Below are positions 1-11,500 of a stretch of DNA of 64,000 bases, one piece after another. The notes beneath the pieces were generated by a model that was not told the origin of the DNA, searched no databases, and saw only the letters and a list, made by a program, of their open reading frames with translations. The DNA comes from Maniola hyperantus (Eukaryota; Arthropoda; Insecta; Lepidoptera; Nymphalidae). The stretch's first letter is position 1; every line of letters starts with the position of its first letter. The stretch spans positions 1,919,465 through 1,983,464 of the forward strand of contig NC_048541.1 of the NCBI RefSeq assembly GCF_902806685.2. The letters are read 5' to 3'. The position numbers and the translations under genes were made by a program.

Positions 1-226
1 CACCGTCTGTCTGTCACAATCGATTATTTCAGTAACCATTAAAGCTATCGACCTGAAGTTTGGAATATCATTTTGAAACAAGTTTCGAAAACATAACGCA
101 TCTCGCTCTTGAGTATGTCTTGCCCTTAATGTGGATTGAAACAGCATGCTCTCACGCATGACTTGTAGCTATTGAGGAGCCTTGTACACATTAGCCAATT
201 TGCCGATTTTCATGAAGTTTTACAAA

Positions 227-430
227 TCTAAATATATAAAACGATAAGCTGACTGACTGACTGATTGACTGACTGATCTATGAATGCACAACTCAAACTA
301 CAAAACCGATCGGGCTGAAAGTTGGCATGCAGATAGCTATTATGACGTAGACATCCGCTAAGAATTTCTTTTTGAAAATTCAACCCCTAAGGGGGTAAAA
401 CAGAGGTTTGAAATTTGTGTAGTCCACGCG
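227..430 (+). mobile_element. Second Helitron-like family (AAAGGTGACTGACTGACTGA head), truncated
   Basis: AAATATATAAAACGATAAGC, (TGAC)n, GGCTGAAAGTTGGCATGCAG, GTGTAGTCCACGCGG. The final CTAGT is missing. Confidence 0.65.
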
Positions 431-1431
431 GTGAAAAATTTTTTTATTAAAAATAAATTTAGATAATTGTGAATAAGAAGTTAATTGAAGCAATTGATTG
501 AGTTAAAAAATATTTTAAAAAGGCTTCAGAATTTAATAAGTTATTGGGGTTTAGGGGGTTTAGGGGGGGTTTATAAATTAGGGGGATAAAACTTAATAAA
601 TTAATTACTAATCCAAGTCGCGAGCATAAGCTAGTTACAATATAAACGTTTACCTAAAGGATCTTAGCGCAATCGTAGTACTATTATATTATATTCTGTG
701 GCGCAATTCACAAGTAGCACCAATGTTTACACAATGTCCAGTATTCGCCGAATGTCAATTAGGTCAATGTGTGCTAGACCCTTTAAATCGTTTGAAGATA
801 ATGAGATACTCTATATTAAACTTTGAATTTATTGCATTTTGCATTTTAAATTTCCTTCAATAAGTTTAGGTATATCTTAATATTTATTTAAGCTTTTTGA
901 CTTACTGTATTATTTCTTTGATAAATAAATCAAATAAAAATTGATATGTGGCAGTTATTATAATTTTTTTGTAGGAAACATCTTAATTAAATACCTATAA
1001 AAAATATTAAGTAGGTACATGTAATGGCTAGACATGTAATGTTAGTCTATTAATTAAGTCTTAAATATTAATTAAGTTTATAGTCAAAAGACTGATACGA
1101 TACGGCTTAGGTTATTCCTTACTTTAACACTATTTTTATCCCTAATGTTTGTAACATTTTTGTAATAAAAATTATAATAAAGTATGTATAATTTAAACTA
1201 TTAATTAATTAAATTAAATTTCTTTTATACCTAGGTACTGTTCGATGTTCTTATCTCTAATTTTTTTTAATAAGTATATTTTTGTACTTCACTCATAAGA
1301 ATAATAGTGAAAATTTTGCAGCATTATGTTACAGAGTTGGTAATAATATTAATGTACAGTCAACGACTTTTATGTACTTACTAGACGGGACAATTTTTTT
1401 CTGGCAGTTTAAAATATGCGTACTAAATCAT
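431..1431. other. A+T-rich stretch, nothing recognised
   Basis: Non-coding, with G runs at 545-590 (TTTAGGGGGTTTAGGGGGGG) and many short A/T runs. No convincing ORF or repeat border was seen. Confidence 0.6.
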
Positions 1432-1976
1432 AGGGTAAGCCCCCACTGCAAAATTTCACTGCGCGATTTTTCCTGCAGAATTCTATGACATGAAAGTATG
1501 AACCCGCACTTAATTTCAATTCAATATGAACCAAAATTCTGCGCAAAACCTTCGCGGTGAAATTTTGCAATGAAGATTTTCCCTTACAGAACGCACGGCG
1601 AATAAAATGAGTCTCAATAGTTCAATGGTTAAAAGAGTGGACTTTAATCCGAAAGGTCACCGGTTCAAAGCTCATCCGTTGTAAAACGATTATTGTTGTA
1701 CCTACTCCTAGCACATTTTTTTTACGTTTAGTTGGAAAAGAAAGGGAAATATTAGTCATGATAAACATGGCTAATATTCTTTAAAAATAATCCTCTCTAT
1801 TATTGTCAATTTCTACCAAGTGTAGTTAAAAATCGCGCGAATTTAAATAGTGCCCTGGCGGTGGATTCTGCAGCATTTTTTTTCGCAAGTGCGGTTTCAT
1901 ACAATTTCTATATTAATCCACAGAATTCAGCGAAGAAAATCGCGTTTTGAAAATACGTCGTGCGGGCTGACCCTTA
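1432..1976. mobile_element. Fold-back MITE interrupted by a SINE
   Basis: Ends AGGGTAAGCCCCCACTGC and CGTGCGGGCTGACCCTTA form an imperfect TIR, with inner matches (CGCGATTTTTCCTGCAGAAT versus CACAGAATTCAGCGAAG and ATCGCG). A tRNA-headed SINE sits at 1609-1788. Confidence 0.65.
1609..1788 (+). mobile_element. tRNA-headed SINE (CTCAATAGCTCAACGGG family)
   Basis: GTCTCAATAGTTCAATGGTT, GGTTCAAAGCTCATCC, ending GGCTAATATTCTTTAAAAA. Confidence 0.75.
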
Positions 1977-2014
1977 CCAACGAATAAACATACAAACATT
2001 TCTTTTTATACATT

Positions 2015-2233
2015 ACTAGCTGATACCCGCGACTTCACTTGCGTGGAATTAGGTTTTTAAAAATCCCGTGGGAACTCTTTGATTTTCTAGGATAAAAAGT
2101 AGCCTATATCACTCTCCAGGTCTTTATCTGTACACATGCAAAAAATCACGTCAATCCGTTGCACCGTTGCGACGTGATTGAAGGACAAACCAACAAGCCA
2201 ACAAACAAACACTTTTGCATTTATAATAAGGGT
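2015..2233 (-). mobile_element. Helitron-like unit (TTATAAATGCGAAAGTG head, CTAGT end)
   Basis: Minus strand from ATTATAAATGCAAAAGTGTT (2233) to TCGCGGGTATCAGCTAGTAA (2015). Non-coding 215-bp unit whose 3' end CTAG followed by T fits Helitron termini. It forms the 3' flank of the transporter gene. Confidence 0.65.
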
Positions 2234-2283
2234 ACTGGTTCACTGCTGTCTTGGTCACTTACAATACTATTTTACTATTACTA

Positions 2284-2573
2284 CTATGTGCTTACAATGG
2301 TAACATTACCAGCTGCTTCTAACACAGGCGTCGAATTATACTTCTCTACCATACTTATTATAGATACGTATGATCCAGCGAAAAGAGCAATGAAGGATAG
2401 GATGGATATGACGATGTTCTTCCACAGGATCCAGTTGAAGGTTCCTAACCCTCGGTCCCAGTTGTGGACGGTGTCAACGATGGCTGGTGTGAGGAGACCA
2501 AGGCTCGAGAGGAAGATGGCGCCGCTGAGGTTGATGAAGAGCTCTAGGTCAGGAAATGCTGCGGCTAAAGCAA
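2284..2573 (-). CDS. PAT-like transporter, coding exon 9 (last helices, stop)
   Basis: Residues 386-481 and a TAG stop at 2286-2284. The segment FPDLELFINLSGAIFLSSLG and the helix IVISILSFIALFAGSYVSII match the C-terminal PAT helices. A short tail ends GNVTIVST. Acceptor TCCACAG. A Helitron-like repeat begins about 50 bp downstream of the stop, so the 3' UTR is partly repeat-derived. I found no clear AATAAA close by. Confidence 0.94.
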
Positions 2574-5500
2574 CTGTGGACAAAATAATGGGCCGATTAC
2601 ATTTTGGAGGTGGAAACTGCAGCCGGACGGGTATTTAATATCCTAAGTCTGCAGCCCAGGTTGGAGCGGGTGCGTCCTGCGGGGCGGCCAGCGTGTAGAA
2701 CAAACTCCTAATTTACAAGAAATTAAAAGGAAGACGCGCGGACGCGTCCTTATTGAGAGCGGAAGCCGAGCGGCATGGTAGAGTATGGCATCGCGCCCGC
2801 TGCCCGCCCCGCAATACGGACCCGCCCCCAACTGGGCTGCAGACTATCAGTAATTAGGTATTTGACTACATCAAAAATAAATTATTTCTCAGTGATTATT
2901 AAATAAAGCGGCTTCCAAAATACGTAAAATCCACGTCCTTTGTTACTTGTTAGTTTTAAGCGTGATAACCATTTTAAATTATGGATTAAATTAAAAAAGT
3001 ACGTCATTATGATGTGACGTCATAGTCCAGTATTTCATAGAATATCGCATAGGTACTGAGTGCGCGTTTTGACGTTTGATAAAAAGTTACTGATTTGACT
3101 AGTTGTCAAATACCATATTAGAATTGGACACGGCTGAAGCAATTCGCTTCGTACGAATTTCGACTATAGTTCGCGACAGGTCGAGATAGCACTGCGGGAT
3201 AGCGCGAAGGACGTGCGGGTGTGCGGGGCGTCCCCCCGCCTCATACCCCGAGCCAGGTAACCTCCCAGTATGCCTGGGTGCTGCTGGTCCCTTTTGGATG
3301 CATCGGGCATCCGAGGGGAAGAGCAGTATTGGGGTAGGTGCACCCCGGTAACATGGCTAATAATCTCTCTTCGGGGATATTGTTAGCCATGGCTAACGAG
3401 CTGAAATGATGAAAACCTCCCCCTGCCAGCAGGGGGGAGGTTTTCATTTCGCTGGACGTCTCTGGACTGATCGCGGTGGTTTGCTTTGGTGTTTCCGTGA
3501 CCCAGTCGCCAGGCGACGCGCAGGAGTGGCGCTGGGTTTTAGTGGGTATTCCGGTCGCCTCTCCGCTGGCGAGTCCCACATACCTTCCCTCCAGCTGGTT
3601 GGCTGGCTGGTTAGCTGGCTGGCTTCCAGGAGGGGGGATGCGTAAATGCATTTCCCAGCGTTAAAAAAAGGTTTTATTGAGGACTAGCTTTTGCTCCTGA
3701 CTTCATCCGCGTGGACTACACAAATTTCAAACCCCTATTTCACCCCCTTAGGGGTTGAATTTTCAAAAATCCTTTCTTAGCGGATGCCTACGCCATAATA
3801 GCTATCTGCATGCCAAATTTCAGCCCGATCTGTCCAGTAGTTTGAGCTGTGCGTTGATAGATCAATCAGTCAGTCAATCCTTTTATATATTTAGATACCG
3901 ATTAGAGGTAAAACTGTATAAAGACAGATAGGTATAAGAAAACAGTATAGATACCTAAAGTCTAAACGTACATTACAAACAGACGTTATGATTCAAGAGC
4001 CCTTGAAAGACCAATTTGAATAATAGGCCAGTAAAAGATAGCAATAAAATAATATTATGTTTGAAAGCGGAGGATTATTTTAAGTCAGCTATTTCGTTCA
4101 TCGTCCTTAAAATACGTACCACAATTATTATATTTTGTAAGGGTTCCGTACCCAAAGGGTAAAACGGGACATGACAAATATTTTTCAATTTTTTAACATA
4201 AAAAATATTTTCCCGCCGAAATTATCTACTTTATTTTTATGTTTAAAAAATTAAAAAAAAAATCGTCGTTTATGGATTGTGACGTCATTATTCACCTTCC
4301 GTACTGCGTAACGTTCATGGCAAAAATAAATAAAAATCGTGACTTTTTAAAATTATTCTCTTTAATAATGAATTCTAGCCTCATAAACTACCGCTATACA
4401 AAAAATCACTTCATTTTATTACTACAGTCCAAGACCCTATCTATCTTCTTAATTTATAAAAGGAAAAGGTGACTGACTGACTGACTGAGCTATCAACGCC
4501 CAGATCAAACCACTGGACGGATCGGGCTGAAATTTGGCATGCAGATAACTTTTATGTCGTAGGCATCCGCTAAGAAAGGATTCTTAAAAATTCAACTCGT
4601 AAGGGGGTGAAATAGGGGTTTGAAATTTGTGTAGTCCACGCGGACGAAGTCGCAAGCATAAGCTAGTTTTAAAGTAATGATTGTTTGTTTTACCTGATCC
4701 AACCACAGTGAAGGTCCTGATGGCGATCTGCGTGACGTTGTGGTACTTCACGGCGATCTTGTGGTGGATCTGTCTCCAGATCATCTCCATGGGCACGTAG
4801 AACTGGAGGCTGTACGTGAAGAGGATCGCCAGAGCCATCAAGATCTTCGCACTTTGCGCTAATCTGAAAAGAGACAATCGAAAGATTGAAGATTTCAAAA
4901 ACAAATTTTTTTAAAGAATAGTAGCCATGTTAAATGACTAATATTCCCCTTTCCTCTCCAACTAAGCATCAAGCTTGTGCTAGGAGTAGGTACGACAATA
5001 GAGCAACGGGCGGGGTTTGAACCGTCGACCTTTCTGTTTTCAGTCCACTCCTTTACCCGTTGAGGCTAAAATTTTCATCACTACACATATTATAAATGCG
5101 AAAATATGTTTATTTGTTGGTTTGTCCCTCAATCACGTTGCAACGGAGCAACCGATCGACGTCTTTATCTATACCCATGCAAAAAATCACGTCAATCCGT
5201 TGCACCGTTGCGATATGATTGAAGGATAAACCAACAAACCAATAAACAATCACACTTTCGCATTTATAATAAGGGCACTGATGCGAAATTGTGTTTGGTT
5301 GTCGGTTTATTGGTTTGTTGATTTGTTGGTTCGTCCTTCAATCACGTCGCAACGGTGCAACAGATCGACGTGATTTTTTGCATGGGTATAGTTAAAGACC
5401 TAGAGAGTGACATAGGCTGCTTTTTATCCCGGAAAATCAATGAGTTCCCACGGGATTTATAACCTAAATCCACGCAGACGAAGTCGCGGGCAGCAACTAG

Positions 5501-8500
5501 TACAGTATAAAGTAAACACACAATAAATAGATAAATGCTTATTCGATATTAATACCTAAATAAATACTATTGGTTTACGTGGTATCATAATATATTATAG
5601 TGTCATTATACAGGGTGTAACCAAAACGCGGGTGAAAACGAAGACAGGGGACAGGACGAGGAGGACAGTACTGATGATTGCTGATATGATACAACAAAAA
5701 ACCGTGAAAAAAATACTAAAAAATCCTATAATTTTCATTTTTGTAAAAGTTTATAATATATTGCAAATAAAACTTCTGACTGATGCTAGAGTTCAACGAA
5801 CGTTGCGTAAGTAGGCCACTCGGGGTCAATGCCGTGTCGTAGGCGGGGCATTGACCCGAGTTTTGCATGCTATACTTCGCGGGTTTGAAAAATACTAAAT
5901 CACTAAAACTACAAAATTAGGCAAGTGGTTATTGGTATTGCATTGTGTTTAGGTAGTATAACAATAACGCTGAGTTTTTGCTAGCGTTCTGGCACGTTTT
6001 GGTTACATCCTGTATGATAAAGATTGATTTAACATTTAGTTAGGTACGCACTGAATCTAATATCTGCATTCCTTACTTAAAGTAAACTTGTTAATTGGTT
6101 TGGCATACAATATTATTACGTAAATTTATGTAAATTTATGTATGCAGGTGTACTTAATTGGTATGCAAGGGATAAATTGATAACTAATTATGTGGTTAAG
6201 CTAAATTTATTATATCTACTCTCGTAATTTACAATATCAATAATATACAATTCAACAGTACCTATACCTACCTACATAACTATATCGAGTATTATGTAGC
6301 TTCATACCATACTTTTAGGGTTCCGTACCTCAAAAGGAAAAAAGGAACCCTTATTAGATCACTTTGTTGTCTGTCTGTCTGTCCGTCGTGTCTGTCAAGA
6401 AAACCTAGCCTATAGGGTACTTCCCGTTGACCTAGAATCAGTACCCATATTATAAATGTGAAAGTGTGTTTGTTTGTTGGTTTGTCCTTCAATCACGTCG
6501 CAACGGAGCAACGGATCGACGTGATTTTGTGCATGGGTATAGTTAAAGTCCTGGAGAGTGACAAACTTTTATCCCGGGAAATCAAAGAGTTCCCACGGGA
6601 TTTTAAAAAATCTAAATCCACGCGTACGAAGTCACGGGTAGGTATCAGCTAGTCGTGAATCATCATCATCATCATCATCATCAACCAATAGACGTCCACT
6701 GCTGGACATAGGTCTCTTGTAGGGACTTCCACACGCCACGGTCTTGCGCCGCCTGGATCCAGCGGCTCCCTGCGACTCGTCTGATGTCGTCCGTCCACTT
6801 AGTGGGGGGTCTTCTAACGCTGCTTCTTCCGGTGCGAGGTCGCCATTCCAGCACCTTGGGACCCCAACGTCTATCAGTTGCACGAACTATGGGCCTCATA
6901 AGAAAGCTCAGAGTCACTCAGCGGGCGATGGAGAGTGCTATGCTTGGAGTTTCTCTACGTGATCAAATCAGAAATGAGGAGATCCGTAGGAGAACTAGAG
7001 TAACCGACATAGCTCAACTGGCTGCAAAGCTGTAGTGGCAATGGGCAGGGCACATAGTTCGTACAACCGATTGTCATGAATAAAATATACTTACAATTCA
7101 TCCTGAGGAAGATTCAAAGTGATACTTCCTCGAACGGCGTCGCCATATTTGATGTATCCAAAAAAGCCCACAAGGCCGTATAAGGAGATGACTATAGTCA
7201 TGGCAACGTTCAGGACTCCAGGACAGCCCAAGAACTGCTCCGGTTTAGCCATCTCGTTCTCAACTGGCATGACGACTCCTATGCCTTCCATTGCGAAGAT
7301 TACTGTACTGAAAGAGAAGAAATACATGTGTTAATAAATACCTAGAAATACTGTAGTCTATTCTCATTATCATCATCATCATGATCAACCAATACCAATG
7401 AAATATGGTAAACCTTTTGTATACAACGTTAGTTTTGGTATACGCAGAAACCGAAACACGTGTCGAATATTTTTACATAAAGAATGAATATACAAAATTT
7501 CTAAAATATGTAGGAAATCTTACAAAGTTATAAGCTTTTTGTATTGAGTCTTTGTTCCGCTAAAACATGGTCACCCCAAGCAAGTGTCTGTGAGTGAAAG
7601 GGACGGCTGGCATCGATCGTGCGTGCTCTCGCTCGCGCGCCTCGAATCAGCTGGTGCATGCGGTCATTCAACTAGGTGTTCAAACTTGCAGGATTTACAA
7701 AGTATTTTTTGGTCACAATATAACCCGTAGTAAAAATGATTGCAATCTATTCTGTTACTGATTCTGAACCAACTACTTTCAGGTTTTGCGTATACTAAAA
7801 CTAACGTTGTATACCAAGAACACGAAGGGACCTAGAATATCGCCTTGAGGAACACCCATTGGTGAGGCTGAGAAGAATAAGGAATACAATGCAGAGAAAG
7901 AGATGTTTAGAATATAATATTATGTTGTACTTAGGTATTTTTATAATTTTTATGATAGTGTTTTTACTTACACTTCTCGTTCAAAGAGCTGCATTGTAAT
8001 ATGGGCCTTTGGAAGTAGTTTGGATAACTGCAAAGTGTCGCTACTAGATGGCATTAACAGTCACTTCAGTACTGAGTACTGAACATACATATCACAAATT
8101 TCGTCACTAGCAGTAAGCGAAACCGTGGCCTAGCGGTCAAGGGCTCGAGCGCGAAACCCAGGGGACGCAGGTTCGAATCCTGCCAGTTACGCAATTTTTG
8201 ATATGTATTTAAAATTGTGTAGGTACCTGATAAACAGAGGCCATTGGGTGACACTAGCCACCATCTCGCGTTCACTAGGGTTCGGCATATCATGGAATAT
8301 GTAATACATGGTGATCGCGAAGCATATGACCAGGAACACGTTGGCAATCGCTGAGAACGGCACCAGCCATTTGAGATTCCGTATCTGACAGATGAGGACG
8401 AGAGGCACGAGGGTTAAGGCGCAGTAGGCTTCTACGGAGAGCTTGTAGTGAGGGTAGTATTCGTCTAGCACCTGTGGAAATATAAAAGGTTTTCATTAAT

Positions 8501-11500
8501 AGATGACTTTTAAGGATCCGTACCCGAAGGGCGCCAACGGGACCCTATCACTAAGGCTCAGATCTATAGAGCGTACATTGACTTTGCTCAGACTTACGAC
8601 ACTGTTAAAACGAGACAGATTTATGCCAGCTATATAACGCCGTCTCGTTTTAACAGTGTCTTAAGGCTAAGCAAAGTCAAAGTACGCTCTATAGATTTGA
8701 CTCCGCTGTCCGTCCGTCTCCGCCCGTCTGTCTGTCAGTGGGCTGTATCTACCTCGCAGGTAGAGAGTTAAAATTTTCACAGAATGTGTATTTCCATCGT
8801 TGCTAGAACAATAAATAATAAAAATTTCGAAATGGCCGGTAAGTGATGATGCGAAAGAGTGAAAATTATGAAGTGTGAAAGAGTAAAAAATCAAAAATTA
8901 CCTCTTTGAAATTTTCTGCGATGAATACGACGTAAACGCAGAGCGCAGCCAAATATGTCGCTGTTAACGCGTAGTCTACGAATGTTCTGAAATAAAAATA
9001 AATGCTAAAGATTTTTAGGCTTGGGCTTGACGACAATCGCATGAATGGTGAGGTCTAAGTTGAAGCGCATTTGCCTAGAAGAGGCCTATTCACTTTTTAC
9101 TTCAAATTAAGGGAAGATGGCAAGAGACCTTATGGATTGACGCTGGTTCATATTAAGGAGTAATTTGCTGGTCTGTAAAAGGTTGTACCTTGCAAAGTTT
9201 GCCCAAGGCCGTAATCTCTTCGGTCCAAACTCGAACGCGGCTCCGCACGTCTCGGCGAATCCCATCGAAGGCTTTTTCGCTTCCACGCATACCTCCTGGG
9301 ATGTCCTTACCTAGTAACAAATTTATGTAAAAAAAAAATTACACCACCAAGTTTTCAAAATGGATTAAAAGTATAAAATTAAAATAGAATACGAAAATTA
9401 CTTACCAAAACATAAACGCAATGCGTGCAGATAAAGCCGATTATGATAGTACCGAAAGCGCCGATGGCTAATCCTGCGTTCTTGAAGGCGGCAGGCATAG
9501 CCAGAATACCGGAGCCAAGCGAGGACTTCAGTAAGTGTACCAAGGAGCCGATTGTTCTGTAAAAAAAAATTAAAATTAAGTATTCACTTATTAAGTAGTC
9601 ATTCTGAGAACAGACGCGGCGGGGTGATTCGCTAACTCAGTGTCTAACACTGAATGATAGCCACTTAGCTCGTTTGACATTGGATAGTCCTGCATTGCTG
9701 CTTCACTGAGTGATATGAAAATAATTTTTCGTAGGAAATCTTCAATGGATTAAAAATGAATGTCAAATGGGCTTGGTGGCTATCGTTCAGTGTTAGACAC
9801 TGAGTCAACGAATCACGCCGCTGATAATTTTATCCTACTAATAAAAGAAAAGTAGTCTGATATAAGCCTGCTTGAGTTTTTCTATACACAATCGTAGTGC
9901 AGTCGACATAAAGCACACAATTGGGTATTTTCCTACTTTTGAATTTGATAAATATTATTACTTTATTATAAACTAGGATAAAAATAATGACGTACGCTGA
10001 AAAAATATTAAAATCCAACAAAGATTTACAAAGTTACAGGCATTTTAATTTTGGAGTGGGAGGGTCTTCTATCCCTTTCTCGCAAAACGAAAATGTGTAT
10101 GAAACCGCACGAAGCTACTATGGCATTAGTAAGGTGTGACGTCAAAATTCTAAATCGCTATCTCTGTCTAATCAGAAATATTTAAATGCTTAAGTATAAC
10201 TTTTTTGCTATTTGATCGATTTAAACAGTTTTTTTCAGTTTACATCATTATTTTTATCCTAGTTTATAATAAAGTAATAAAAAATGTGGAGTCAAATACC
10301 CAATTACAAAGCAACAATTCAAAAGTACTCAACAAACAAACAAACACACAGCTACGTTATAGTAGGTATAGGTAATTAGATTTACATTCACATAATACTA
10401 AGCATAAATACATAAAAACTAAATATTAAGTGGCTAAAACATATCGAGCTAAAATGTTGTTTGTGTTAGAGAGTAGGTACTCTAAAATGTTGTTTGTGTT
10501 AGAGAGATAATACTAAGCATAAATACATAAAAACTAAATATTAAGTGGCTAAAACATATTATCGAGCTAAAATGTTGTTTGTGTTAGAGAGTAGGTACTC
10601 TAAAATGTTGTTTGTGTTAGAGAGATAATACTAAGCATAAATACATAAAAACTAAATATTAAGTGGCTAAAACATATCGAGCTAAAATGTTGTTTGTGTT
10701 AGAGAGTAGGTACCTACCTACCCTCCAGAGTAGCTGGTATCTAATAGTGATTCCATTATACGGGCGGAACCTATACCCTTATTTGTGTAAAGCAAATATT
10801 ATGTTTGCATTCGTACAAGTTTAAACTAGGTAGACCTAATTTTAAACTTTGGGCCGCCCTTCCTCCATAATTTGTTTCGAAAGGAATTAACATAGGAATT
10901 ATACGGTATTTGACAGCTAGTCAAATCAGTAACTTTTTATCAAACGTCAAAACGCGCGCTTAGTATGCGAGATTCTATGAAATACCGGTGTGTGACGTCA
11001 CAATCATTTGACGTGCTTTTTTTTAGTTTAATCGGTAATTTAAAATGGTTATTAGGTACACTTAAAACCAACAAAGGATTTTACGTATTTTGGAAGACCC
11101 TCTATTTAATAATCACTGAGAAATAATTTATTTTGATATAGTCAAATATACCCAATTATTATTTATACGGACGGTTGCGTCGGAAAACGAAATATAAAAT
11201 TTTTCGCTCGGATTAATATTACTCATAATATTTTCTTCATTTTAAATTTATGCATCTTAAATTTACTTTTACAATGAACTTTATGAAATTTATTATGGAC
11301 TAAGAGCCAGAGACCTTCGTTATTATTTTATAAAAGCTGAAAGTTTCTCTGTGTATTGTCCCCAACATTAGCGCCTGGCACGCGCTTTCTCCCTCTCTAT
11401 TATAATAATAATGAGAATTTTTTTGGATATAAACCTAGATTTACGTTATGATAATGTTAGTATCAGGATTAGGATCCACTCAATGCAAAAAATATCATCA

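Noticed and set aside
2159..2638. 159-codon plus-strand ORF over the last transporter exon
   Set aside because: It is the antisense shadow of exon 9, and its first part lies in a Helitron-like repeat.
3241..3664. Three overlapping ORFs of 62-136 codons
   Set aside because: They lie in a G+C-rich insert on both strands, where stop codons are rare by composition. No recognisable domain.
7971..8036. Possible extra transporter exon (LSKLLPKAHITMQLFE)
   Set aside because: Joining exon 6 directly to exon 7 keeps phase and restores the PLFISTVIFAMEG block, so no exon belongs between them.
8110..8195. tRNA gene on the plus strand
   Set aside because: A and B boxes are present but the acceptor stem does not pair, and a second copy at 49.7 kb has the same SINE body.
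10392..10710. CRISPR-like array
   Set aside because: The units are contiguous tandem copies without unique spacers, in a eukaryotic intron.
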